Assembly (NCBI RefSeq): GCF_019880245.1
Contig: NZ_CP082287.1
Span: 62,001 to 126,000 of the forward strand
DNA: 64,000 nucleotides
Reading direction: 5' to 3'
DNA from: Halobaculum roseum
GTDB taxonomy: Archaea; Halobacteriota; Halobacteria; Halobacteriales; Haloferacaceae
Made by a program: the position numbers and the translations under genes. Each line of letters opens with the position of its first letter. Position 1 is the first letter of the stretch. Under the pieces are notes generated by a model. The model was not told the origin of the DNA, did no database searches, and worked only from the letters and a program-made list of their open reading frames with translations. Shown here in pieces: positions 51,924-61,899 of this stretch.

Positions 51924-53228
51924 TTATACCGTCCCCACGGAGGCAAGTTTCCCGTCGCCGGTACTCCGGTCTGTGCGCTCCTCGTTGGGACTGGCCCTCT
52001 CGGGAGAGCGTGGTGACTCCGACCAAGTGTGGTCGTCCCACGTGAGGCGCACGGGCCATGCCATCGACCCTGTCTCGAATTCAGTGCCAGTCTCCAGTTC
52101 AAGAAACGTCCGTGAGGCGTCGAGATCAGCGTGGCTCTCGTGTCCACACGAACACCGAAACACGTCGCCATACCGCTCTGTCTCCACCTGCTCGCCACAC
52201 TCGACACAGGTTGCCGTCGTGAACGCCTCTGACCGCTCTTCGACAAAGATTCCGTACTCCTCGGCAGTGTCTTTGAGACGATCGACAAACGAGCGGTGTG
52301 CCCAGAACTGGTGGGTCTTCTCGTTGACTTCTGGGTGCCAGTGTGTCGAGAGCACGTCAGTGAGGTCGCCCACATACACCGTTGCTACGCCCTCATCATA
52401 CAGCCGTTCGATCAGATCACGACAGAGTGCTTCCTGCGCGTGGTCACGGCGACGCGTTCGCTTACGGTACAGTCGGCGAATCCGCTGACTGCTGTACCGA
52501 CCCTCGCGAAGTTTAGATTGTAGACGGGCGATCTCTTCGGTCGTCTCACGGAAGTCAGCGAACAACTCGCGACCCTCGTAGAGGAACCGTTTGCCGGTCG
52601 TCGTCGTACAGGCGACGAAGTTGTTTGCGCCCACGTCCAGAGCAGCCGATTCGTCGGCTAGTGGTGAATCCCGTTTCGAATCTGGTACTGTGACGGGCTG
52701 AAAGGCTCTGAACGTGTCGCTCACTTCGTCGTACTGTATTTCCAACTGCCCTTTCTCGCCGTCCCACTTCCGGCTCCCAACAAGTTCCAGACGGAGTCGC
52801 TCGTAGTATCCGAGTCCGTACTTCTCTTTCAAGTCTTGCCCTACGGGGATCTCGACTCGACTCCGCTCGCCGAACTCAAGCGTGTACTGGTCGTTCCGGA
52901 TAAACGTACGCAGCTCACGTCCAGCGTCTTCGCTACCCCAGTAACCGGGCGGAGCGGCATCCCCACTGTCTTCACGGGCAGCGAAGAACGACTTCCACGC
53001 CGACTTATTCTTGCGGATTACTTGTTGAGCGGTGGCTGAGCCGAGGACACCGACGTACTGTTTCCGGTAGTCGGCGGTGTCCCACACTGAGTTGCCATCA
53101 AAGAACTGTTGGCGACGTTCGTAGTTGAGTTCGTTCCAGAGACTGGCGGAGGCGTCCAACAATTCGCGGAGTAGCCGCTCGTCGCCGTCAGTAAGCGGTC
53201 TGACCGCGAAGGTGTTGGTTCGCCTCAC
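51924..53228 (-). mobile_element. tnpB: TnpB (IS1341-type) RNA-guided nuclease, second subgroup
   Basis: A TnpB of about 434 residues from GTG 53228 ([20 protein letters not shown]). Active-site segments are [36 protein letters not shown] and [15 protein letters not shown]; the zinc ribbon is [21 protein letters not shown]. In the middle site Glu is replaced by Asp (VGDLTD). A left-end hairpin CCTTT-TACGAGT-AAAGG lies at 53245-53261. A small divergent RHH-like gene overlaps the left end. Confidence 0.85.
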
Positions 53229-53272
53229 GACAACAGTTTCTTGTCCTTTTACGAGTAAAGGTCTTTTGGACG

Positions 53273-53419
53273 ATGAGACCAAACATCGACATCAGCCACA
53301 CGCTGGCTGGACGCGTGAAGGACTACAAGGAGGCTGCCGATATGGACAGTCTGAGTGAGGCGTATCGAGAGGTGATCGAAGCGGGGTTGGAAGCGGTGGA
53401 ACGTCCAGACGAGTCGTAG
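53273..53419 (+). CDS. Small RHH-like protein divergent from tnpB
   Basis: A 48-residue protein, [20 protein letters not shown] then [20 protein letters not shown]. The strand-helix-helix layout fits a short ribbon-helix-helix repressor. Such small genes often accompany haloarchaeal TnpB elements of this subgroup and may repress them. Confidence 0.55.
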   Translation: MRPNIDISHTLAGRVKDYKEAADMDSLSEAYREVIEAGLEAVERPDES

Positions 53420-53480
53420 TCAGTGAATAGACCAGGCCGGCTCTATTGAAACTCTCTGCCGCTGATAGTTTACTGAGGCC

Positions 53481-53509
53481 GTGCTGAATACAGAGCGCAT
53501 ATTCAGCAC
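53481..53509. repeat. Palindromic element GTGCTGAATA...TATTCAGCAC
   Basis: Ten-base perfect arms surround nine bases. The arm matches the dispersed CTATATTCAGCAC elements at 461, 2976, 4381, 54817, 54872 and 55826, likely IS or MITE ends. Confidence 0.55.
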
Positions 53510-53552
53510 CACCCCACAAAATGGAGAGTTGCAGGTTGTCTATAGTACAACG

Positions 53553-54536
53553 TCACCTAGTTGTGTCGGATTCCTCCTCGGGTCCACCACCGTTTTCCGG
53601 TAACTGGATGCCCGGTCTCGGCGTTTCGAACGGGCGACCGCCTTTCAAACTGAACAGCATCTCCCGGCTCGACAGAACCCGAATCTCCGGATACCGGCGT
53701 CTCACGGCTTGCGCGTAGCTCGCGAGCGCGACCAATACGACGCCACCAGTCGTGTTGCCAAGCAGGATCGGAAGCCAGAACTCATAAATCAGGGTGAGTA
53801 CCCCCGGACTCGGCGTCTTGAGAAACACGACGAAGAGTGCTTCAGCGCCCGAACTCACGACGTGGTACAGGCCGAGGACGGGAATCGTGTAGAAGACGAG
53901 ATAGGTGATTACGACACGCGAGATCGTGTCTCGCGCAGCCGTATGGAGCCACACCACGCCAGCAACAAGCCACCCCGCGAACAGGGCCTTGAAGAACAGG
54001 TCCCACCAGCCCAGTTCGAGGCCGTGCTGGAGGAATTCGGCTCCGACCTCCATCTCTGCCGGCGTAAGTACGTGCGTGTTTGCGAGGATGAACGCGCCGA
54101 ACGCGGCACCGATGACATTCGCCAGCAGGACAACGCTCCACATGCGTAACAGCAAGGGGAGACTGGCCAACCGGGTCAGCACCAGCTTGACCGGTGGGAG
54201 AGTGGTCTCGGTGTACAGTTCGTACCGTCCGAGAATGATGTACATGAACCCGATCGGATACAGCACTGCGGCGAGGAATCTATTGTTTGGGAACGTCGCG
54301 GTCCCGACCGTGTAGCCGATGAACGTCAAGACGATCGCGAAGCCGGCGGTGAAACCGCTGAAAAACAGTTCCGAGAGCGTGCTGGCGATTTCCTCGTCGG
54401 CGGACGCGAGCAGCCGTTGATGGATTTCATTCCATGAGAAGCGATCACCGAGTGCCCAGCCCGCTGCCGGGACGCCGGAAGCAGCCCGGTCCTGGGATCG
54501 GACGCCTGGTGGCGAGTCCTCGGATTCGTCGCTCAT
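53553..54536 (-). CDS. Formate/nitrite transporter (FNT) family channel
   Basis: A 327-residue membrane protein with six hydrophobic segments. Features are LFFSGFTAGFAIVLTFIGYT, YPIGFMYIILGRYELYTETT, LLANVIGAAFGAFILAN and EFWLPILLGNTTGGVVLVA. The GNTTGG motif in the last helix and the ELYTE loop are family marks. It would pass formate, nitrite or similar small anions across the cell membrane. It is isolated between mobile elements. An acidic N-terminal tail of about 40 residues is cytoplasmic. Confidence 0.8.
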   Translation of the reverse strand: MSDESEDSPPGVRSQDRAASGVPAAGWALGDRFSWNEIHQRLLASADEEIASTLSELFFSGFTAGFAIVLTFIGYTVGTATFPNNRFLAAVLYPIGFMYIILGRYELYTETTLPPVKLVLTRLASLPLLLRMWSVVLLANVIGAAFGAFILANTHVLTPAEMEVGAEFLQHGLELGWWDLFFKALFAGWLVAGVVWLHTAARDTISRVVITYLVFYTIPVLGLYHVVSSGAEALFVVFLKTPSPGVLTLIYEFWLPILLGNTTGGVVLVALASYAQAVRRRYPEIRVLSSREMLFSLKGGRPFETPRPGIQLPENGGGPEEESDTTR

Positions 54537-54999
54537 GAATACCCTCCAGACAGCAACTGCTGTGGTTCGACTGTATCCGGAGTCGGGTCCGCTCGTCGGA
54601 TCTGAATAATCCGCGATCCCGGACTAAGATGAAATGGTGGTACCATAATGTCTCTCCCCGAGTATAGGTGATAATGTGTAGCATTATAAATTTATCAGCG
54701 GCAAGCGGGAGACGGCTACCGGCGTTCGGACGTATGGCGTTCCGTTATCCCGTGCATGTGAGTCAGGGCCAACTAACTGGTGACTATTCCTCTGAAGCTG
54801 CCATTCTGTTGACTACATCCTCTATACTCAGCACGCGACTCTTGACAGTGTTCGGTGAGGTCTCTGCAATCATGCTGAATAGAGGGCGCGAATCGGTCAC
54901 TGGCACAGCATCCAGTATGTGCGAGTCGGATTGCTCAGAACAGAGCGTGTAGTTCGTGTGAGTGCTGACGTTTACAAATACGGGAACTCACATCGAAGT
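54537..54999. other. Intergenic region with facing IS-end-like elements
   Basis: No gene is supported in these 463 bases. CATCCTCTATACTCAGCACGC at 54817 and its inverted relative ATGCTGAATAGAGGGCGCG at 54872-54890 face each other across about 35 bases. They look like a minimal MITE or two IS ends. Confidence 0.5.
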
Positions 55000-55758
55000 A
55001 TGGTTGCCACGTATCCAATACTGTCACTCCTGATCATCTTCGCGCTGTCACTGTTGATTGTGCGTACTGGCTCGATCGCGCTGGAGATGAACGGCCTCTC
55101 ACCGGATGTGGCCTCCTTTCAGGCCACGTCAGCATTCTCTGGAGCGGGATATACGACCGAAGAGGCTGAACAGGCTGTCACCACGGCTGGCCGCCGAAAG
55201 ACCGTGAAGGCGCTCATTCGGCTCGGCAGCATTGGAATCATCGGTGCGATTTCGTCGCTTGTGCTTTCGTTCACGCGTACTAGTGGCGATAACCTGTTGG
55301 GATTACTGTACATTCTCGGTGGTGTCGGTGTAATCGTCCTGTTCGCACGAAGCCGATGGTTCAACCGCCTCGTCACACCACTTATTGAGTGGGCACTTAG
55401 TAAGACAACAGAGTTGGAGGTCACGGATTATGTCCAGTTGCTCGGGTTGCAACGCGAGTATCGTGTGGCGGAGGTGGATGTCGAGGCGGGGGATTGGCTG
55501 GCTGAGAAGACGATTACTGAACTGGATTTACCGAGCGAGGGGGTGTCGATACTCGGCATCCGCCGGGAGGACTCATACATCGGGGCGCCGCAACCAGATG
55601 TGGAGACGAAACCCGGAGACACACTCGTCCTCTATGGGAAACGAGACCGTCTCAAAGAACTGTCAGGCCGCCTCAGTGGAGAGACAGAGGCCCGAGAAGA
55701 TGCTGTCGAAGACCACGAAGAAACCCTCGAAGAGCAAGAACAACTCATTGAACAATAA
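55000..55758 (+). CDS. Membrane protein with TrkA-C domain
   Basis: A 252-residue protein. Three or four transmembrane helices (YPILSLLIIFALSLLIVRTG, IGIIGAISSLVLSF, LLYILGGVGVIVLF) with a GAGYTTEEAE loop precede a RCK-C/TrkA-C domain (YRVAEVDVEAGDWLAEKTIT, VSILGIRREDSYIGAPQPDV, GDTLVLYGKRDRLKELS). Such proteins regulate or form ion transporters and sense ligands such as cyclic di-AMP. The C-terminus is a charged coiled coil. ATG 55000 is preferred because it begins just before the first helix. Confidence 0.7.
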   Translation: MVATYPILSLLIIFALSLLIVRTGSIALEMNGLSPDVASFQATSAFSGAGYTTEEAEQAVTTAGRRKTVKALIRLGSIGIIGAISSLVLSFTRTSGDNLLGLLYILGGVGVIVLFARSRWFNRLVTPLIEWALSKTTELEVTDYVQLLGLQREYRVAEVDVEAGDWLAEKTITELDLPSEGVSILGIRREDSYIGAPQPDVETKPGDTLVLYGKRDRLKELSGRLSGETEAREDAVEDHEETLEEQEQLIEQ

Positions 55759-55931
55759 GCACTCCCTTTCTAGCGGATGGTTCAGTAGAGTGTGGTGAAA
55801 TGAACGGACTCGCCATGCTGAACTCACCCTCTATATTCAGCACGCGATACCTGTCAGGCCTTGAGGGTTTCAACAGAGCCACCAGGCCATATTGGCGCTC
55901 AGACCACCCCTGAAGATATTGGCTCCGCTCC

Positions 55932-56030
55932 CTACGTATCATCGCGCTCGGTCGCGACGGCGCCGTCGGCGGTTGCCTCCCACTCCAGGACGCGGCCGTC
56001 GTCCAGAAAGTCGATAGTAAACTGCCCCAT
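55932..56030 (-). pseudogene. polB fragment A (first 30 codons)
   Basis: The minus strand encodes FTIDFLDDGRVLEWEATADG then AVATERDD and a stop, matching the start of the intact PolB (FTIDFLDEGRVLEWEATTDG AVVTERDK). The apparent ATG comes from the right end of the adjacent TnpB element. The next codons, YTPRFYV, are found 4 kb away as fragment B. Confidence 0.8.
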
Positions 56031-56031
56031 C

Positions 56032-57318
56032 CTACTCGCTCACGGCTTCGCCGTTCGCTTCGTTGCGGGTGGGGCTTTCGCATGGACTCCCGTTCTGTCC
56101 GCCGTCGGCGGAAGGCTCGTAATCGCCATTCACGTTCAACGTCCCGCGATTCAAGCGCACGTTTACGGGTGCGCCTCCGCCCGACGACTTTTGCGCCGAG
56201 CGGAGATACTTCAATCCGATATTCTTCGCCGCGTTGTAGTCCGCATGGGGGGAGTATCCACACTTCAGGCACTCGAATACGTTCTGCACATCCGAGGTCG
56301 GACGGTTGTTCTCGTGAGTGAAGCCGCACTTGGAACACCGCTGGCTCGTGTACGCAGGACTCACCTGTTCGACCGAGATACCGACCACTTCGGCTTTGTA
56401 CTCGACGTACTCGAACAGGCGGCGAAACGCCCACGCGTGGAACTTCTTTGCGTTGGGCATCCGGTCACGAATCCCGGTCAGGTTCTCGAACGCGATCACG
56501 TCGCAGTCGTTCTCGGCGGCTTCCGCGACGAGTTCCTTGGAGACCGTGTGTAAGAAGTGATCGTAGCGGCCCGTCTCAGTACGTCCGACCGACTGGATGG
56601 TTTCGTGTGCGGCCCGCGTGCCGCGCTGGTGGAGTGACCCGCGACGCTTCTCGAACTCGCGGTGCCAATGATTCAGCTCCGACCCGTTCCAGAATGTCCC
56701 TGTGGAGGTGACGGCGATGTTTTCGATGCCGAGGTCAACGCCGAGGACTGTGCTGTGCTCGCCGTTGCCGTCGTCGGCAGTCTCGAACTCCACGTCCGCC
56801 TTTGTGCGGACGTGAAGGTAGAACTCGCCGTCGCGGTAGTGCAGTTCTGCGCCCGTCACTTCGTAGTCGTCGTTGTATAGATACTCCGAGTGTGGTGTCT
56901 CGCGGTTCTCGTCGGGGAGGACGTATTCAGCGGAAATCCGTCCTTCGACGGTCGAAAGTGTGGCGTGGTCGTCGTTGAATGTCGCACACCGCTTGTCGTA
57001 GACGAGCGTCGGCGCGGTGAAGTTCGGCTTCCCCGCATAGTCCCCTTGCTTCCACCGGGCGACAACGCTCTGTACGGCGTCGGCAGCCTTGTTGCGAGCG
57101 TTCTGGACGAGATTCGCTTGCAGCCGAGTCTCTGCCCGCACGTCGTCATAGGTTTCGCGTTGGAGTTCGGCTTTGCTCGTCGTCTTGTACTCGCCTTGCC
57201 ACGCGTGGTCGACGACGTAGTTGGCGGCCCACAGAAACTCGGAAATGGTTTCGTGGAGGAGGTCGGCGTCGCTGTCGGCCACGTCGAGTTTGACGGGGAC
57301 GGTGCGTCGGACCTCCAT
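56032..57318 (-). mobile_element. tnpB: TnpB (IS1341-type) RNA-guided nuclease
   Basis: A TnpB of about 428 residues from [20 protein letters not shown]. It has [37 protein letters not shown], zinc ribbon [19 protein letters not shown] then CLKCG, and [15 protein letters not shown]. It is closely related to the copies at 23775 and 35011. Its right-end hairpin (CCCCACCC...GGATGGGGCAG) abuts the third codon of a polB gene. Confidence 0.87.
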
Positions 57319-57491
57319 CCGTGTTTCAGATGTACGCATGTGTCTTTATATTCGCCACGATTCGGTGGGAGTCGGTAACCCATCGAGCGTGGATGGCACA
57401 GTATCGTGTCGGTTCCCTCTCCACACAATCTCTCGCTTCGCTTGCCCGGTGAGGTCGGAATCTTTCCCTTGCATCACGCTGAACGGCATCG

Positions 57492-57797
57492 TCACGGATT
57501 CGAGTCCGGTGGGGCACTCTCTTGATCATCGCGTGCTGCGACCGCGGCTTCGAGTTCCTCGAGGCGCTCTTCGTGATCGTCGAGGCGCCCCTCCTGTTCA
57601 AGATCGATGCTGAGCAGCGCCGGCAGCAGCGGGTTTTGGTGGTTCAACAGCCCGCTCGCGTCGGCATGCTCGCGGGCGTACTCGAACAGCCGGTCGAAGC
57701 GCGGCTGGTCGCGACGCCGCAGTGCCCGGCGGAACTCCGCCCACCGCTCTTCGATGGCCCGGAGCGCATCCCGGTACGTCGGGTTTGTGCGCCCCAT
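57492..57797 (-). CDS. Small charged protein between RecA-like gene and polB remnant
   Basis: A 101-residue protein, MGRTNPTYRDALRAIEERWA then EFRRALRRRDQPRFDRLFEY, helical throughout with a C-terminal coiled coil (RLDDHEERLEELEAAVAARD). It starts two bases after the RecA-like stop, so the genes are coupled. Its place before polB suggests a replication or repair accessory role. No family name is certain. Confidence 0.6.
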   Translation of the reverse strand: MGRTNPTYRDALRAIEERWAEFRRALRRRDQPRFDRLFEYAREHADASGLLNHQNPLLPALLSIDLEQEGRLDDHEERLEELEAAVAARDDQESAPPDSNP

Positions 57798-57799
57798 CG

Positions 57800-58744
57800 C
57801 TATCGGCCTCCTGTCCCGGTCGCGGTCCACGCATCGAGCAAGGGGTCCGCAGTGGCCGCCACCGTCTCACCGTCAGCGGTGACGCCCGTCCCGACACCCT
57901 CCGGGGTCGGCGTCGACGGCCCCGGTGTCGTCGGTTCCACGCCGACCTGCGTGGCGCGTGCCGCGAGCAGCTGCCGCCAGTACGCGAACGTCGTCTGGTA
58001 GTACGCGCCGTCGTCGACGGGATAGACGAGCGTCTCGAAGTTCTCGCCGACGACCCGTGGCCCCATCCGGGTTTGCTCGCACTCCAGGTGGTGGTCGGCG
58101 ACCGTCGCGACTGACTCGGTGAATTCGTTTCGTTCGTTTCGCGTAACGAGCACCGGGATGTCGTACCCATCGGCGTAGGTCGCCAACCGGGCGAGAGTTC
58201 GAGCCTGAAGGGTTTTCGCGTGGGTCTCGCCGAGGGTATCGTCGGCGCGGTACTGGGTGTCGACCACCGGCGCGACAATGAGGGCGGGTGTATGGGGCGA
58301 CGTGTCCGCGTCACGACCTGGCGTCCCTCGACCGGCCGCCCTGGCGTCGGTGGTGGACATCTGGATCGACTTGTTCACTGCCGTCGGGAGATCACAGACG
58401 GCGCCGTAGTGCTGGTAGGCGGTGAATCCGCGTGCCACGTGGATTCGGTTGAGCAACCGTTGACTGGGCGCGATCTGAGCGAGTGTCGTCGTCGTCGCGT
58501 GTCCGTTTGCGTCGACCCAGAAGGCGGGCCCGTCGTGCAGGAGGAGATGGTCGAGCACGAGCGACTGCAGGATCGGGACGCCGCGGCCTCCTTCGACGTC
58601 GAGCAGCGTGATGCCGTCGTCGAGCTGCGGCAACAACATCTCGTCCGTAGCCGGATCGGCCTGGTCAGCGAGGGACCGATTGCGGTCAGCGCCCCGTGTC
58701 GGCTGGTCCACCGCCAATCGGTCCGACGTTGAGTGTTTTTCCAT
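57800..58744 (-). CDS. RecA-superfamily-like protein lacking a Walker A motif
   Basis: A 314-residue protein. ITLLDVEGGRGVPILQSLVL followed by LLHDGPAFWVDANGHATTTT and RIHVARGFTAYQHYGAVCDL follows the RecA/KaiC core order, but the expected GxxxxGKT is replaced by EGGRGVPI, so ATP binding looks lost. PALIVAPVVDTQYRADDTLG stands at the Walker B position. The protein may be a regulatory paralogue like Rad55 relatives. It forms an operon with the small gene and, originally, polB. Confidence 0.55.
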   Translation of the reverse strand: MEKHSTSDRLAVDQPTRGADRNRSLADQADPATDEMLLPQLDDGITLLDVEGGRGVPILQSLVLDHLLLHDGPAFWVDANGHATTTTLAQIAPSQRLLNRIHVARGFTAYQHYGAVCDLPTAVNKSIQMSTTDARAAGRGTPGRDADTSPHTPALIVAPVVDTQYRADDTLGETHAKTLQARTLARLATYADGYDIPVLVTRNERNEFTESVATVADHHLECEQTRMGPRVVGENFETLVYPVDDGAYYQTTFAYWRQLLAARATQVGVEPTTPGPSTPTPEGVGTGVTADGETVAATADPLLDAWTATGTGGR

Positions 58745-59014
58745 ACACGACTAGAGGTCTACATACCCGATAAGCCGCGGCGTGTCGCTTCCGCGTTTCA
58801 GGGAACCGATCAAAATACAACGAGTGGCGTCGCTGTTTGCGTGTTTTCGTGTTAGGATGACCACTTCCGAGAACAATTCCGATATGAGGCGCCTCCTAGA
58901 ATCAGTCAGCTCTGAGAGTTATACTGGTCAGTGTTACTAGTCAGTTAATTCATATGAGAAATGGAAAAACACCGACAGAGAATTGTCGCTGGAGCAAGAC
59001 ACTGATGACAGTGT

Positions 59015-60136
59015 ATGCCCACATCACCAGATAGTCCGTGGAGTGCGACTAGTTCAGACATACATGACGCAATCGCGGAGATCGTTTCGACGAATCGGGA
59101 GGCTGCACTTGCGACCGTCATATCGGTTGAAGGATCCGGGTATCGTCGTCCGGGTGCCAAAATGGTCGTCGAACCAAAGGGTTCAGTAGCGGGAGCAGTG
59201 ACGGCTGGATGTCTTGAGGATTCTGTCGTGGAACTATCGGCCACGGTACTTGATCAGGGTGAGCCACACATCCAAACGTACGACCTTACGAGCAGCGATG
59301 ATCCCGACGCTTGGGGGCTCGGTCTTGGCTGCAACGGCGTTGTTGAACTGTTGGTTGAACCGATAGACGAGAGTTATCAACCAGTCGTAGACGAACTTCA
59401 ATCGGGGCGTTCCATGACCGTTATCACGACTCTCGAGTCCTCGGTGTCCAGTACGGTCGCTGGTGACCGAGCAGTCATGGGGGAGAATGAATCAGTCATT
59501 CCCAGTGTTCGCGGACTCCCTTCACACATTGTTGATGCCGTCAGATCGTCTGGAGAAGACTTCTCTGCACCGGAAACTCGAACTGTTCAAATCTCAATAG
59601 ATGGTGATCCAGTTCGCATACTTATCGACCGCTTCGAACCGGCACCCAGACTACTTCTCTTCGGTGGCCAGCCAGACGCGGGACCAGTCGTCAACTTGGC
59701 AAACAGCGCGGGGTTTGATGTCCACTTACACACTGCTCGCGGCGGTAACGCGGACCCAGGGCGGTTTCCCTCCGCAAGTGAGGTTACGGCGACGCGACCG
59801 TCGGATGTAGGCGATCATGTCACTCGGCCGGACCACACCTATGCGATCGTCATGTCGCATAATTTCGTAGACGATCGACTCGCACTAGAGTCACTATTAG
59901 AGACTGAAGTCGACTATATCGGTGTAATGGGTCCAGAAAAGAGGTTTCGTCAACTAACCGACGAGCTACCTATCGACGTGGACAGTAATCGGATCGCTGC
60001 CCCTGTGGGATTGGACCTTGGTGGGGACGAGCCAATGGCGATCGCATTCAGCATCGTTGGAGAGCTACTTGCAGCCCACAATGGTGGCAGTGGGAGACCC
60101 CTCTCGAAGCAGGACGGTCCCATCCATCCACGGTAA
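59015..60136 (+). CDS. xdhC: XdhC/CoxI-family molybdenum cofactor maturation protein
   Basis: A 373-residue protein. The N-terminal XdhC domain has REAALATVISVEGSGYRRPG, AGAVTAGCLEDSVVELSATV and GLGLGCNGVVELLVEPID. The C-terminal XdhC-C Rossmann domain has RLLLFGGQPDAGPVVNLANS and VMSHNFVDDRLALESLLETE then VDYIGVMGP. XdhC binds molybdenum cofactor, helps sulfurate it and inserts it into xanthine-dehydrogenase-type enzymes. The hydroxylase large subunit at 61900 is the probable client. Confidence 0.88.
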   Translation: MPTSPDSPWSATSSDIHDAIAEIVSTNREAALATVISVEGSGYRRPGAKMVVEPKGSVAGAVTAGCLEDSVVELSATVLDQGEPHIQTYDLTSSDDPDAWGLGLGCNGVVELLVEPIDESYQPVVDELQSGRSMTVITTLESSVSSTVAGDRAVMGENESVIPSVRGLPSHIVDAVRSSGEDFSAPETRTVQISIDGDPVRILIDRFEPAPRLLLFGGQPDAGPVVNLANSAGFDVHLHTARGGNADPGRFPSASEVTATRPSDVGDHVTRPDHTYAIVMSHNFVDDRLALESLLETEVDYIGVMGPEKRFRQLTDELPIDVDSNRIAAPVGLDLGGDEPMAIAFSIVGELLAAHNGGSGRPLSKQDGPIHPR

Positions 60137-60183
60137 CACAGCTAAATCCCGCCACTACGACCGATCATACACGAGATGCGCGA

Positions 60184-61770
60184 TTATACGTTGACGTTCG
60201 CGTAGACGGTTACATCGAGGTCATCGATTCCAAGTTTTCGTCGTAGCACCTTTCCTACATTACTCTTAACGATCTCATCGACGAAGACATATTTACGCGG
60301 TCGCTTGAAGTCGGCTAGGTCAGAACTTTCGCGACAGTAGTCATCGAGCCGTTCGGCCAGTTCCGAAAGACCTGTTGGCTGGGATCCGGGAACGGTCACA
60401 AAGGCAGTGACTACCTGGTTCCAACGTTCGTCCTCGAGGCCGACCACTGCTACCTCGTCGATCTCCTCGTGTCCATCGAGCACGTTCTCAACTTCCACTG
60501 GATAGATGTTCTCGCCACCGCTGATGATCATATCATCAACTCGACCGACGACGAACAGATCGCCATCCTCATCTCGATAACCAAGGTCCCCGGTGAAGTA
60601 CCAGTCATCCACAAACGCCTGCTCGGTTGCATCTGGGCGATCAAGGTATCCGTCGAACGCCTCCGGAGAGGTTGCATCGACGATAATCTCGCCGAGCGTT
60701 CCCGGGTCAACGGTACGTTCCGGATCGACTGCCTCGTCGCGCTTTGCGTCTACAACGCGTACTCGCGTGTTGATCCCTGCGCGGCCAGCTGATCCTGATT
60801 TTTCGTCGATCCACGAACAGACACTATAGGTGTACACCTCTGTACTACCATAGTGATTGACGAAGACGCTTGGTTCAAACGTGTTCCTCACTTGGGCCTC
60901 AACGGATTTGGTCATCGGAGTGCCGGCGTATCCCAACCGCTCGACGCTGGATGTGTCCGTACCCTCGATGGCCTCGGATTTTACCAGGTCGTGGAACACT
61001 GTTGGGACCAGATAAAGACTCGTCAACTCCTCTGACTCGATCAGATCAGCGGTTTGTTCAGGTGAGAACGAACGTTGAGCTACCCACGTGCCGCTGAGGA
61101 TCATGGTTGTGACGAGTGACCGAATCCCCATGGTATGGTATATCGGCATAAGCCCAAGCGTCCGCTCCCCGTCGACCCACTGTGACTGAATCGCATGTGC
61201 CTTCGCCGCAGTGTACGTGTTCGTGTGCGTTCGCGGAACACCCTTTGGCTGGCCTGTTGTACCGCTCGTGTGTAGAATGATGCTCGTCGTATCCGGTTCG
61301 ACCGAAGCCGGTTCATGCGGCTCCGCATCTTCAGCCAGCACGGACTCGTAGGGCGAAGCGTACGTTGGAATATCCTCGTCAATGTAGACGAGGTTGATAT
61401 CCGAATCAAACGATTCGTGTGCTCCGTCGATCGCCTCACGGCCGATCTCGGAGTAGATGATCACATCCGGATCTGTATTATCCACTAGGAACGTCAACTC
61501 GTCGGCAGCCGCCCGAATATTGAAAGGTACGAACACCGCACCGATCTTCTGCACCGCCCAGTAGATCGTTCCCGCTTGAACACGTGGTTGCATAACCACG
61601 GCCACGCGATCGCCAGGACCGACGCCGAGGTCTTCCAATCCCTCTACTAGTTGATCGACACGCTCGTTCCAATCGTTGTAGTCGTACTCGACACCCTCAT
61701 CGGGATCGACGACAGCGGTTCGATTTGGATTCCGTTCGACTGATCGCTGAAAGACTCTTCCCATGTGCAT
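60184..61770 (-). CDS. AMP-forming acyl-CoA synthetase
   Basis: A 528-residue adenylating enzyme. Motifs are TTSIILHTSGTTGQPKGVPR (P-loop-like), GYAGTPMTKSVEA, HYGSTEVYTY, DWYFTGDLGYRDEDGDLFVV and GRVDDMIISGGENIYPVEVE, with the C-terminal catalytic Lys in VKSNVGKVLRRKL. It activates a carboxylic acid to its CoA thioester. The substrate cannot be told; the neighbouring hydroxylase genes suggest an aromatic or heterocyclic acid pathway. It shares direction with the hydroxylase gene, which lies upstream. Confidence 0.85.
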   Translation of the reverse strand: MHMGRVFQRSVERNPNRTAVVDPDEGVEYDYNDWNERVDQLVEGLEDLGVGPGDRVAVVMQPRVQAGTIYWAVQKIGAVFVPFNIRAAADELTFLVDNTDPDVIIYSEIGREAIDGAHESFDSDINLVYIDEDIPTYASPYESVLAEDAEPHEPASVEPDTTSIILHTSGTTGQPKGVPRTHTNTYTAAKAHAIQSQWVDGERTLGLMPIYHTMGIRSLVTTMILSGTWVAQRSFSPEQTADLIESEELTSLYLVPTVFHDLVKSEAIEGTDTSSVERLGYAGTPMTKSVEAQVRNTFEPSVFVNHYGSTEVYTYSVCSWIDEKSGSAGRAGINTRVRVVDAKRDEAVDPERTVDPGTLGEIIVDATSPEAFDGYLDRPDATEQAFVDDWYFTGDLGYRDEDGDLFVVGRVDDMIISGGENIYPVEVENVLDGHEEIDEVAVVGLEDERWNQVVTAFVTVPGSQPTGLSELAERLDDYCRESSDLADFKRPRKYVFVDEIVKSNVGKVLRRKLGIDDLDVTVYANVNV

Positions 61771-61899
61771 GCTTGACTCTCGCACGACGTTGATGATTCA
61801 CACGAGGGAGTCCATTAAAAACATTCCGCTGAAATACAACTTGTGTTACAGACATACGCTTGTTCCAAATTAGATAACCCACTGAATCGTCTTCCTCGG

